Shown here in pieces: positions 49,163 through 59,505 of a DNA stretch of 64,000 nucleotides. The stretch's first letter is position 1, and every line of letters starts with the position of its first letter. Under the pieces are notes generated by a model, which saw only the letters and a program-made list of their open reading frames with translations, made no database searches and was not told the DNA's origin. Origin of the DNA: Symsagittifera roscoffensis (taxonomy: Eukaryota; Xenacoelomorpha; Acoela; Convolutidae); contig NC_087065.1 of the NCBI RefSeq assembly GCF_963678635.1, positions 76,671,786 to 76,735,785 of the forward strand. The letters run 5' to 3'. The position numbers and the translations under genes were made by a program.

Positions 49163-49814
49163 CTAGAACAGATTTTAAACAGTTGATGAAACAGTTTCGA
49201 TGATTGGAAAAATTAGAAACTGGGCCAACAGACAATTATAAAAGTGTCAGCGAACTCAAGAAGGCCAAAAAAACTGAGTTTCGAAAAAAAAAACATATAC
49301 GACTGAAGAGTTTTATAATTATCCTTTTTTTCAGATAAAACTAATCCAGTTTGCGAAAACTGAATAAGTAAACTTTTAAATCCACTGAAAAATCTAAAAA
49401 CAAACTTTAGAAAATGAAGGTCATTAACAGTTTTTTGCTGATTTTTTTTATCCGAGAGTGCAATTTGCCTTTCTTTTAGAATTTGATTTGAACTCAAAAA
49501 TCGAATCAAAAGACAAATCTCGAAAAATCAAAAGTGGCCGTAAAAATTTTTTTAGATCTTGTCTGAGAAAAAAATCAACATTACCTATAAAATGGTCTTC
49601 ACTACATTCACTACAGCCTGCATCCAACTTTAATTGAAACAGTGTACTTTTTCAGGCAGAATAAAGCACCTGATACAATTTATCATAACCTTTTGCTGAC
49701 AAAAATGTAATTTTTACTGCTTGAAAGTCCTATGCGACAACTACTTAATTATTACCCTATTAACTGATAACAGTTTTATTGTACTGAATATAGAAAAAAA
49801 ACAGAATGTTTATG

Positions 49815-50275
49815 CTTGGTGTGGTTTTTTTTTTTCAGTCAAGTTTCGGCTATCGAAATAATAGTTTTTCACTCAAAAGTTTTTTTTTTCATTAAAATAT
49901 CGACTCCCTGATATCAAATTTAAAAAGATGTTTTACCTCAGTTAATTTTTTGCAAAGTTTTAGCAATTTAAAAAAATTGCCAATTTGGCAATGCTCTGGA
50001 TTATGCGCACTTTTAAGATTTTGTGTATAACCCTGAAAGCGTCACACAATTTTTTTATGCGTGGCGAACTATCTCGCGCAACGAAATTGTTCCAGATTGA
50101 GTTGAGGCTAGCTAATCGGTCGTATTAATTTCGCACAACTCAAATTTTCACCCTTAATTTTTGATATTGTCCAAAATTTATAGTTTTTAAATACCTTCTT
50201 ATCCCAAAAACCTATTTGATATGAGTTAAGGGGCAATCAGAAGATTCAGGGCTTTGCCCTGATATACGAGCAGTC
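49815..50275 (-). mobile_element. Hairpin-ended MITE-like element, diverged
   Basis: It ends with CAGGGCTTTGCCCTGATATA and CGAGCAGTCTT, the family hairpin in reverse. The other end is worn. Confidence 0.65.
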
Positions 50276-50675
50276 TTAAGTTTACGATCCAAGATGAACT
50301 TAAGTGAAATTTTCAAGCAATCTGACTTAGGTCTGTAATTTTTCGAAGAAAGTGACGGAATATTTGTGCTCCAGTCAGTTTTTTTTTCGGAATTTATCGA
50401 AAGTTATTCAAAAGGAAGTGTTCGGAAGTTATTCGGAACTTAGTCAAAAGGTAATTTTATGTTGAGCTCAAGTGGAAAAAATATTTCACCTTTGCCTATT
50501 TTTCGTAACTTTATGGGCTTTATGGATTGCGATTTGACCAATTTGGTATAATTAACGCGCGAATTATTTCGTGCTAGTAACGCGCAAGCGGAGATAGAAT
50601 CTGTCGTAGAAATCGCTCCAAATTGAATTGAGCCGTGCTATTTGGCCTTATTAATACTTTGCTTATGCGAATTAT

Positions 50676-51212
50676 TGTTCCGACTTTCGATACGAAAGTA
50701 ACGGAATATTTGTGCTCGGGGTGGGTTTTTTTTTCTTCAGACAAATTTCGACTTTTTAACTAGCCATTTTTGACGGAATTTTTTTCTATCATTCGAAAGG
50801 TATTGTTGTCCTGAGCTCAAATTTGAAAAAATATTTCACCTGTGGTTATTTTTCGTAAAGTTACGGGGGTTTAAAGATTGCCATTTTGGCCAATTTGGGA
50901 CAATTAACGCGCGATATATTTCGCGCTATTAACGCGTAAGCGGAGAGTTAATCCGTCTTAGAAATCGTTCAAAATTGGTTGAACGAAGCTCATTTGCCAT
51001 AACTGACTTGTTACAAGGAGCGAAATTGATCCTTTTGTACTTTATATGGCGGGTGGGGGGATGATTTTCATAAAAAAATTTCAAATTTTAGAAAAAAGAA
51101 ATTTTTCATTTTGTTTTATTTCATTGAATTTTTTAATGTTATTACTGCTCCATAAACCTTAAAAGGCAGTCGGAACATTCAGGGCTTCGCCCTGATACGA
51201 GCAGTCTTGTAT
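50676..51212 (-). mobile_element. Hairpin-ended MITE-like element, minus orientation, nested
   Basis: It reads from TTGTTCCGACTTTCGATACG to GGGCTTCGCCCTGATACGAG. It interrupts an older fragment of the same family at about 50345-50675. In the Slo2 intron 49163-52487. Confidence 0.8.
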
Positions 51213-51340
51213 CACTTTGAACTTTACATAGCGTGTGAGGCGTTGACTTTCAACGAATATCTCAAAAAAAGTTATGAAAAGTAATTTAGTTTTTTTTTTT
51301 GAATTTTCAATCCGTTTTTTAAAGCGAACACAACTCAATA

Positions 51341-51767
51341 CAGGGGCGGATTTAGGGTGGGCGGGGAGGGGTTGGGGCGGACGCCCCCCCCCCCCCCTCA
51401 GGGATTCGACCCCCTGCCGACCCAAAGGGTCCCCCCTTTGACACTGTTTCAGAAATCCATTTTTGGCCGACCGACCCTAAAATTTTTCTAAAGGCGCCTT
51501 GGGCGCCAATATATACTAACTTTGAGGGGGAGCGCGCGCCAAAAAAAACGCAATTTCAAAAAGTGCCCAAAAACGGCTTTTTTGACTGTTTTTTCAAAAA
51601 TTTCCCTGCGGCGCACAAAATTTTGCCGAAATCGGGGCAAAACTGTGCTTTGGGAGAGCTCGAAAATTCAATTTGGTCGACCTAAAAAAAAAAAGGTCGT
51701 CAAAATTTTCGAATTTTTTTTGAAAATCCGCCCCCCCCCCCTCGAGAAAATCCTAGATCCGCCCCTG
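51341..51767. mobile_element. hAT-type MITE with exact 8-bp duplication
   Basis: The terminal inverted repeats are CAGGGGCGGATTTAGG and its counterpart ending CTAGATCCGCCCCTG. ACTCAATA flanks both sides (51333-51340 and 51768-51775). The 8-bp duplication and CAGGGG ends are hAT hallmarks. It has no transposase and contains a GGCGCC...GGCGCC subpalindrome. Confidence 0.92.
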
Positions 51768-52444
51768 ACTCAATAGATCTCAAAATGCAGTCGAAAATTC
51801 TAGGGCCTTGCTTTGATACGAACAGGCCTGCTTAACTATATAGCCTCAAATTTGCAATCATTCAATTTGTGTTACATGTTGGCAAAACGTTGGTTGGAAT
51901 TAGCACCAGGAAAAACGCTTAATTAGTTTGTTGAATTGAACGCCGGTCGAAAACCAATGAATGATAATAAACCTTTTCTGATCACAAATAAGACTAACAC
52001 ATCTTTTTTGTGACTAAAACAGTAGAAACAGTTCAAGTAAAAAACAGGTACAACTGAAAATTGGCTTGGGGGGGGGGGGCGGGGGGGGGGGGGGAGAGGA
52101 TGTTAACTTGGTCCAGTTAGAATGATATACTCGATATAGTGCAGTTTTTTATTATGTAACTGATTCAAAATAACTATTAGGATATCCCAGTTGAAAAATT
52201 TGAAACAATTTTACTCTGTTTTGATTAACTTACTACTATTTTTTGATGTTGGTCAGTACGAAACGAGATGAAACTTTAACGAACGTCAACCTCAGCTCAA
52301 AAAGTATTCAATTTTTTTGACTGCATATTTTATTTCTTCTTTTGCACAAACTACTTGTTTTCAACCATCTTTGTCGAAATCCTTTATCACCACACTTTGG
52401 ATGAATAAAACAATGCGTGTACATTAGTAAAGGGGAATTATAGG

Positions 52445-52481
52445 GAGTGTGTGTTTGTGTGTGTGTGGGGGGGGGGGGGGG
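52445..52481 (-). promoter_or_regulatory. C-run and CA repeat directly after the GC splice donor
   Basis: On the gene strand the donor GCAAGT (52487-52482) is followed by 15 C and then ACACACACACAAACACACAC. C-runs bind PCBP/hnRNP K and CA repeats bind hnRNP L in animals, both of which can modulate weak donors. A regulatory role is inference. Confidence 0.45.
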
Positions 52482-52487
52482 ACTTGC

Positions 52488-52594
52488 CTGGAAGCAGGGA
52501 TAGGGCGCGGTGGGGTACCCCTCAATGTAAGACTCCTCTATGCTGCCCGGAATCACTGACTCGCGACGCTTCTTCATCGAAGTCATCACCACAT
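52488..52594 (-). CDS. Slo2: Slo2 exon: linker part 2, with GC splice donor
   Basis: 107 nt. It encodes VVMTSMKKRRESVIPG and then IEGYPTAPYPCFQ, which corresponds to the VKGYPP..PYIG stretch just before vertebrate RCK2. KKRRES is a basic Ser site of a kind often phosphorylated (inference). The acceptor is TGTTCAG. The donor reads CAG|GCAAGT, a textbook GC donor, and no usable GT lies nearby. In the transcript the donor is followed at once by 15 C residues and then a CA repeat. Confidence 0.88.
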
Positions 52595-53109
52595 CTGAAC
52601 ACATCAAAAAGCTCAAACTTCTTAACCAACCCCGAATTTCAAATCGTTGATGAAAAAGATAGAAAATCGCTACAAAAAATAATCTCCGTCGACCAATTTA
52701 ACGACTTTGAGTCTAGCATAAAGTTTCAGAAAATCAGAATCAGAAAATCTAATATTTTGTGCAAATTCTTCCCATGAATAGTCTAAAAAATAACAATTCT
52801 GAGCTTTTCTGTAAACTTAAAAGCTTTCAGATATATGCCTATAAAAGATAAAACGCAGTCAACGTGAAACTGTCAGAAAGAATGATATGAAAAAAAACTA
52901 AACTTCAATGAAAATATCCCAGGGCTAAATCAAATTTCATATTTTTTGTCTGGAAATTTTCCTTTGACTTACCTTCTTCTCTTGAGCAACATTTCAACTT
53001 TCTTATTTTGAACTAACACTTCTTTTAAATTATTTCATTAAAAAACTAAGTTGATAATTGACACTAGAGCTGAAAAGTTTAAATGCAAAATTCTAACCGC
53101 TAATTTAAT

Positions 53110-53380
53110 CAGGGGCGGATCTAGGATTTTCTCGAGGGGGGGGGGATTATTTTTGGAAAATGTTACACAAAACACGCGTTTTTTCGGCGCGCGCTTCCCC
53201 CTTAAAATTAGTATATTTTGACGCCAAAGGCGCCCCTAGAAAAATTTTAGGGTACGTCACCAAAAATGGATATCACAACACAAAATAGTACAAAGGGGGG
53301 GGGGGGACCCTTTGGGTCGGCAGGGGGTCGAATCCCTGAGGGGGAGGGCGTCCGCCCCCTTCTCCTAAATCCGCACGTGA
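53110..53380. mobile_element. hAT-type MITE copy, duplication unclear
   Basis: It starts CAGGGGCGGATCTAGG and ends AAATCCGCACGTG. It contains the family core (CGCCAAAGGCGCC, then GGGTCGGCAGGGGGTCGAAT). The flanks AATTTAAT and AATATAAA match only partly. Confidence 0.8.
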
Positions 53381-54410
53381 ATATAAAATCTAATCAGATT
53401 ATCTGGGTACAGTACAAAAAATACGGAATTGGAAATGTACACTGGTGAAAATAATTTTTACATATGCGTGAAATAAAACTTTAGGTTAGACTATTTAAGA
53501 ACGAGTATGGGAAGATGACGTATAATGTAGGGCATAAACATCTATGGGATATACACAGAGTGTTCTTATTAAAATCCCCCCCCCCCCCACCACCCGGTGA
53601 TTCGACTCCCTGGCCACCATTGGGCTCTATCCGGAACTATATTGCGATATCAATTTTTGCAAAACCAGCCCTGAAATTTTTCTCAGGGTGCATTTAATTA
53701 ACCAAAAATGTACTACGAAGTCATTTTTGGCCTAGTTTTTTAAGATAATGCCAGCAGTTTCGATGAAATAGCGTCTTTAGAGTCTTTTGAAAAAGCTCGC
53801 AAAATCAATTTGGTTGACCTATTTTGACAATACGCTCTAGTAGGCAGTTCTTTGATTATAATGTAGAACATGTATACTATATCAATTCTTACTCAAATTT
53901 TTTTTTTGCATTCTTCGAGTCTATCACCGACGCTTTAGTTCCGAATCCCTCTCAAGTAAGTTTCAATTTAATTATCACAGTTGGTATTAAAAGGAGGTTG
54001 AATTGTGGTGGGGTTGTTTATCTAACTCTGCGGTTAGAAAAACCGGGGTTATAAAATTGGGAACCTCCCAAAACATACTTATTCAAGACCCATCGCACCT
54101 TTTAATGTAAGCGCAGCAACTGAGTATGATTATTCTTCTAATTTTTGAAGAAAGTAACTAATAGATATGCTTGTGGTGATTTTTTATGCACACTAATTTT
54201 CGCAATCGAAATAACAAACTTTAGTGATAATTTTTTATACAGCAATGGGTATTTTGTATCCTCGAATTCAACAGGAAAAACAAATCATTTACAAATTTTC
54301 TTCCTAAAAATTTAGTGTTTTGAAAATTGCCGATTCAGTTATATTCTAGACTAATTCATACAATTTTTTTACAGCATAGATCTAAGACGCTGGAAACGTA
54401 AGTTGAACTT

Positions 54411-54641
54411 AGGGAGCGGTGGTGAAGTGGTTACGTCTCCGCCTCTCAATCGAGAGGTCGGATGTTCGAGGCCCACCATGATCCGTGCTGGTTGCTTGAG
54501 AGTGAAGCAACATTACCCAGCCCAGAAAAATAACCAAAAAAAATTGCATGTAATTCTTAAACAGGGGCACAACAGCGGTTCGCCGTGATGAGCTGTACAG
54601 CTCTTGTGTTAGTCCTTTCCCCCGTGGATAAATGGTCTTAA
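54411..54641 (+). mobile_element. tRNA-derived SINE, copy 4 (best preserved)
   Basis: A box TGGTGAAGTGG near 54420 and B box GATGTTCGAGGCC at 54461-54473, followed by the family body with an AGCTGTACAGCT palindrome and the end ATAAATGGTCTTA. Located in the Slo2 linker intron. Confidence 0.88.
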
Positions 54642-55405
54642 GTATACGAGTCAATATTTTGCGATCAATTGAAGGGAGACAAGCTAATTTGTAGATTACT
54701 TCCCTATACCAACCTGAAATTCGTTCGTCTGAATGTTTGTTATTGGTAGTCCAAAATTATTTTTATATAAAAAATTTGGTTACCAAAAACGTATATCAGC
54801 AGTGGCTTTAATATGATATATCACTCGACCTACTCCGATGAATATTTGCGGTACCTGATTTTACGTGAAAAAAACAAAAAACTAAAACACACACAAATAC
54901 AATGTTCTTTCCCATTTTCGATGGTCCGATAAAAAAATTTCCCAGGAGTCCTTAATAAGCTTCCAAAATAATTTCCCCCAACAAACTTTCAGGATTTTCC
55001 ATGTGTTGCATGATTGGAACTGCTTGCAGCGCATCAAAAAAAATTGGCCGATTTAGAAACTTTTTGCAATTTATACGAAGAAACGCTGGAGCAGCTACAA
55101 AACTAGAGAACGTTTCAATCGAACAATGACATGCAAATCTGCAGTTTGATCAATGCAAAAAATTAATTTCCAAAACCTTTCACGATATTTTCCGCAAATG
55201 CATTCACAGTGGAGATTGTGGTCCGCCCTAAAAACATCAGAAAGTCAAGGGTGAGGATGATGAGTAGGTGACGAGACATAATATAACGTATTTAAAATAA
55301 TGGAAAGCTTGAACGCGAATATCGGACCCTGATTTAACTCCAAACGATCACGTGATTAAATGAGGCCAATCTGTTGTACAGCGATATGATTATGAGGGTT
55401 AAAAT

Positions 55406-55846
55406 CAAGGGCGGATCTAGGATCTTCTCGAGGGGGGGGGGGGGGGTGCGGAAGGTCGGATTTTTACCAAGCAAGCTTTCCCAAAGCACTAAAATTGATT
55501 TTTCAAGCTCTCGAAAATTGATTTTTTGAGCTCTTCCAAAGCACTAAAAAGACCCTGTTTGGTCAAATTTTCTGAGCCGCAGGCAAAATTTTGAAAAACA
55601 TTTCAAAAAAGGCGTATTTAGGCACTTTTTGGAGAATTTTGACCAAAAAATTGCGTTTTTTGGCACGCGCTCCTCCCTTTTAATTAGTATATTTTGGCGC
55701 CTAAGGCGCATTTAGAAAATTTTTAGGGTCCGTCACCAAATATGGATATTTCAAAATAGTGCAAAGGGGGGACTTTTTGGGTCGGCAGGCGGTCGAATCC
55801 CTAAAAGAAATCCGTCCCCCCCCCCCTCCACCTAAACCCGTCCCTG
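55406..55846. mobile_element. hAT-type MITE, second copy with exact 8-bp duplication
   Basis: The ends are CAAGGGCGGATCTAGG and ACCCGTCCCTG. GTTAAAAT occurs on both sides (55398-55405 and 55847-55854). Same family as 51341-51767 and, like it, in an Slo2 intron. Confidence 0.92.
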
Positions 55847-55978
55847 GTTAAAATATTGCATTGCATATGTGAACCAACATAGAAACCCAAACCGATAAAG
55901 AAAATTGGAAGAGTTTGAATGCCTATACTTTTCACACTTTCTTAAAATTATTTTAGTTCAAAAAAAAGCATGCCAAAT

Positions 55979-56157
55979 CCATTTTTGGCTCTTTTTCCTT
56001 TTCCCCCCACCTGCAATTTACATACAGACTAATAAGGCCACGACAAACATATTTGGTCTTCATACTCAACCTCGTAAAACCACTCGTTACACTAATATAT
56101 TGAAGGTCGTGTGAGGTGAGGGGAAGGGGGAAGGAAAAAGAGCCCCATTTTTTGTTA
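55979..56157. mobile_element. MITE with long C/T-rich inverted ends
   Basis: ATTTTTGGCTCTTTTTCCTT, then CCCCCCACCT, at the left is inverted as AGGTGAGGGG, then AAGGAAAAAGAGCC, at the right. The body (ACAAACATATTTGGTC) is found inverted in the copy at 22660-22888. Confidence 0.7.
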
Positions 56158-56700
56158 AGTATTTAAACTGAAATAAGTTGTTGTGTTTAAGATGTTTAGC
56201 AGGTGTTTTAACAAGAGGATCTCAAAAAATTGCTAATATAGAAAAATATCAACATTCAAACTTTTCCAATTTTCATTATATCTTTTGATTGCCCGCGCAG
56301 CAAAAAATGCTCATATATCAAGTATGAAACACTGACCAGCGAAACAGTTTCCACCAACTGCCTGATTCATAGGGAATGCTAAACATTCGAAAGTAAAAAG
56401 GATTGAAGTAAACAACCTTTCGCTTTGAAGATGTCGAGACATTTTACAAAATGCTATCTGCAACCCCATAATAAAAAATAATACCATCATCTGATAAGAA
56501 TTGCCAACTTCGAAGTCAAAACCTGAAGTGATGTAATTTTTTTCCTGAAAGTGTGAGAAAAAAACTAATTGAGCGACATTACTGATGGATTACATAACTA
56601 TGATCCTAAGTGCTAATGGATGACATAAATATGAATTGTTTAGTGCAGATGGATTAGATAATTATGACACATCATCTCAACATTTGGGTGTATGACTTAC

Positions 56701-56815
56701 CTTGTTGTAGTTTGTTGAACAACTCAGTGGTGCGTGGTGTGTTGTTGTTCGCCTCCAAATCCGACCTTGTTTTCTTTTTAGTCACCAAAGGCGCCTCTCC
56801 CTCGTTCCCTCTCAC
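56701..56815 (-). CDS. Slo2: Slo2 exon: RCK1-RCK2 linker, part 1
   Basis: 115 nt, 38 codons plus 1 nt. It encodes a polar, low-complexity segment (VRGNEGEAPLVTKKK, then EANNNTPRTTELFNKLQQ). I see no direct family match, which is normal for this disordered linker. It is supported by a phase-correct acceptor (GTGATAG) and a strong donor (CAAG|GTAAGT) and by its position between two confident exons. An additional or skipped exon here cannot be excluded. Confidence 0.8.
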
Positions 56816-57296
56816 CTATCACGCAAAAAGATTCAATGACTACTAATAATTACCAACTTTTTATTTTTCCATAGGGCCTCCTCGTTTTGTTTTCCTTGCC
56901 TCTCGCCAAGCTCTGAATTCGAGACCTTTAAAATCGCTAAATGAGTTTTCTTAAACAACTTTTCCTGCAGTAAACATGGTTTTTCATTTCATAAAGAAAA
57001 CATTTTCTTTCATAAGACATGCTCGCACTCTTTCCTTTATCGAAAAAAGACTAAAACTCTAAAACTTCAAACGTGTTTTTCTAAACATGGGGAAAAGTTT
57101 TTGAAAGTTTTTTTTAACTTTGTTCAAATCACGACTGAAAGGGCTTTAATATGACATATTACTCAATTCATTCCGATGATTGTTTGTGGTACCTGGTTTT
57201 GCCTGGTAAACAAAAAAAAACAGAAAAAAAATGGTCGGAACAATAAGATCAACAACAATTTTAACAATACTATCACCAAACAAGCTCTGAACTCAC

Positions 57297-57435
57297 CACG
57301 GATATTTCAGTCTCGTCTTCGCTCGTGGTGTAGAAGAAGTAGACGGTGTCGGAGGCCTTCATGATGTGGTTGGGGCCAGGATTCAACATCAGCTGCCCGT
57401 TCTCTGGCTTCACACCAATAGTCATGCAGCCGTAC
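57297..57435 (-). CDS. Slo2: Slo2 exon: end of RCK1 (LNPGP motif)
   Basis: 139 nt. It encodes YGCMTIGVKPENG, then LMLNPGPNHIMKASDTVYFF, the hallmark closing strands of Slo2 RCK1 (a conserved LNPGP followed by I.ASD). The tail TTSEDETEISV starts the linker. The acceptor is CATTTCAG and the donor is GTG|GTGAGT, phase 0. Introns on both sides are short (462 and 481 bp). Confidence 0.95.
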
Positions 57436-57636
57436 CTGAAATGGACACGAAAACTTATGATCATACAAAACTTGATAAGCACTATAATTCAAATTGTGAT
57501 GGCATTGATATCAAAAACAAAATAAATAATATTATCAGTGCGTGTCCTAGTTAGACGTCGTTACTTGAGGTGAGGACGCGGTGATTTTTCCCTGTGAGAA
57601 TTTATCAAGAAAAAATATTAACCAAGGCCCTGGTCC

Positions 57637-57735
57637 TAAGGCCATGATCCTAAGGCCATGATCATACGGCATGATCATACGGCCATGATCATACGGCCTT
57701 GATCCATAGTCCATGATCCTAAGGCCATGATCTTC
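57637..57735. repeat. 14-bp palindromic minisatellite, about seven copies
   Basis: Units GGCCATGATCCTAA and GGCCATGATCATAC alternate, each with a TGATCA or near-palindromic core. In the short Slo2 intron 57436-57897. Confidence 0.85.
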
Positions 57736-57897
57736 TACGCTCTTGGTAGATAGTCTACGATTTTGTAGAAATTTAAATTTTAGAACAAAAAGATCACGTG
57801 ATCACTATGAGCATATCCAAGGATTAATTATTTCTCTTCGGCAACAGCTAAAATTGCAAAACAAAACTATTATGAAAAATAGTGAGGTTGGACTAAC

Positions 57898-58047
57898 TTT
57901 CTGTGAGCGAGAAATGCAGCCTCCATGAAGTTGTAGCCGATGTACTCCTGGAAGAACTTGCTCTTCCCAACTGGCTTGTCATAGATCTCCTGGGCTGTGC
58001 TCCTCGCATACTGCATCTCCCACTGGTCGTTGCTCTCCGAAGGATTC
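57898..58047 (-). CDS. Slo2: Slo2 exon: RCK1 C-lobe
   Basis: 150 nt. It encodes NPSESNDQWEMQYAR through VGKSKFFQEYIGYNFMEAAF and ends in AHRK across the junction, matching the conserved QW..MY, SKFF.EY and AAFHAHKK segments of Slo2. The acceptor is GTGATAG and the donor is AA|GTTAGT, a less common form. It joins the preceding exon in phase 2 (R codon) and the next one in phase 2 (K codon). Confidence 0.93.
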
Positions 58048-58995
58048 CTATCACACCAAAGGTCACAAGGTCAAAGGTTAAGGTCAGCAATTTATATGTC
58101 GGAATGGTCATCTTAGAAATAATTGATCAAAATTCCCAACAAAAAAAGCACATTCATTTTGGTCAGTTGCTGTTATCCCAAGAATCAATCACCATGATTA
58201 ATGATTAAATATAATCCTGAATTATTACGAATATTCAATGCAAAAATTTGATTTTTCATGTGAGAACATCATTCAGTTCAAACAGGCCTTGCGTGCTTCT
58301 ACTAAACTGCAATCATGCTATAGAAAACTCCTCCAGATTAATGTCTATCCAGAAATCGTTTTGTGCTGTCTGTGAACCACGTGCAAGTCAGCCAAAGAAA
58401 AAATCAGGCTAACAGATTACCAAATCCAAAAAAAACTCAATATTTTGTTAATTTTGGATAACTAAGATTATAGGGTGAAGCTTTGCTTTGTGTTAGATCT
58501 CCATAATGAAATTGACCATCAATTGCCCCGTTTTTCGACATTCTCACGAATTTTTTCATATTTCATTCTCACAAACAGAGCTCGATTTTTTTTCAAAAAT
58601 TCTTGCGAAAAAAACAAGTTTTTTAGAAGGAAAAATTCATTTTGTTATGATAGGCATGGTGGTTATGTAATGAAAGAAACTGAAAAGCTTTAAAAAATTG
58701 AGTTAACTAAGGTGAACTTTTATGGTGTTACTATTTTTTTTATTATTGGTTAGTACTAGTCAGATAGAATATCTAATCATTCAATTAGTGTCACTTACTC
58801 TTCCAAGGAGCAGTTAACTGTTCCAGTTTTGCTGTCAAAACAAATTTTTCTGATAATTGATAACTAAGGAAATCAAAATACACATAAAATGAATGAAGTG
58901 ACAAAAAGTATTCTTCAGTACACTGGGTAAATATTGTGAACTTGGGTTTTAAAAAATGGATAAATAATGTGAATGTTTAAAGGGGTGTGCGGCAA

Positions 58996-59147
58996 ATAAG
59001 ACGACAGCTGTTCAGTCGGCAGCCGCCCTTGATTGGACTTAGAGGCGACGCTACACTGAATTCTTCAATTGTATTTCTAAGAAACATGAACCGCTTAGAT
59101 TGAAACATTTTACTTTTAATGTTTTAGCGCTCAGCTGTCGTCTTAAT
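58996..59147. mobile_element. ~150-bp short-TIR element
   Basis: TAAGACGACAGCTG at the left and CAGCTGTCGTCTTA at the right are perfect inverted repeats of 14 bp. No coding content. Confidence 0.6.
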
Positions 59148-59349
59148 GCCATGTCGTTTAATGCTCTGTCTTCTCATTTACCTAGCACCGTTAGAAGGGA
59201 AGCCCAACTTGGAATAAATTTATGATTTTGAAAGAACATACCGCACTGAGTTTCTGCGATAAAAATCAATTTTGAAGATTTTGTTGTATCGGGGGTGCAG
59301 TTGACAAGCATACAAATTTAATAGGGAACGGAACGTCAACGTCCAACTT

Positions 59350-59505
59350 GCATTGTATGAGTGCCGCTTAGCATACGGTTCTTAGTCCAATTAGAATTGA
59401 GCTTTTTTTTCTCAAATTTGCAACTAAAACTCAAACTGAGGTGTGCCGCATCAAAATCAGTAATTCTCTTAGTTGCGCAAGCAAAGCGGCACTCATGCAA
59501 TTCGT
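59350..59505. mobile_element. ~150-bp foldback MITE, copy 2
   Basis: ATTGTATGAGTGCCGCTTAG at one end and AAGCGGCACTCATGCAAT at the other are inverted. Same body as 11370-11518. In the first Slo2 intron of the window. Confidence 0.75.

Noticed and set aside
57903-58208. Plus-strand 101-codon frame at 57.9-58.2 kb
   Set aside because: Shadow of the RCK1 exon 58047-57898.
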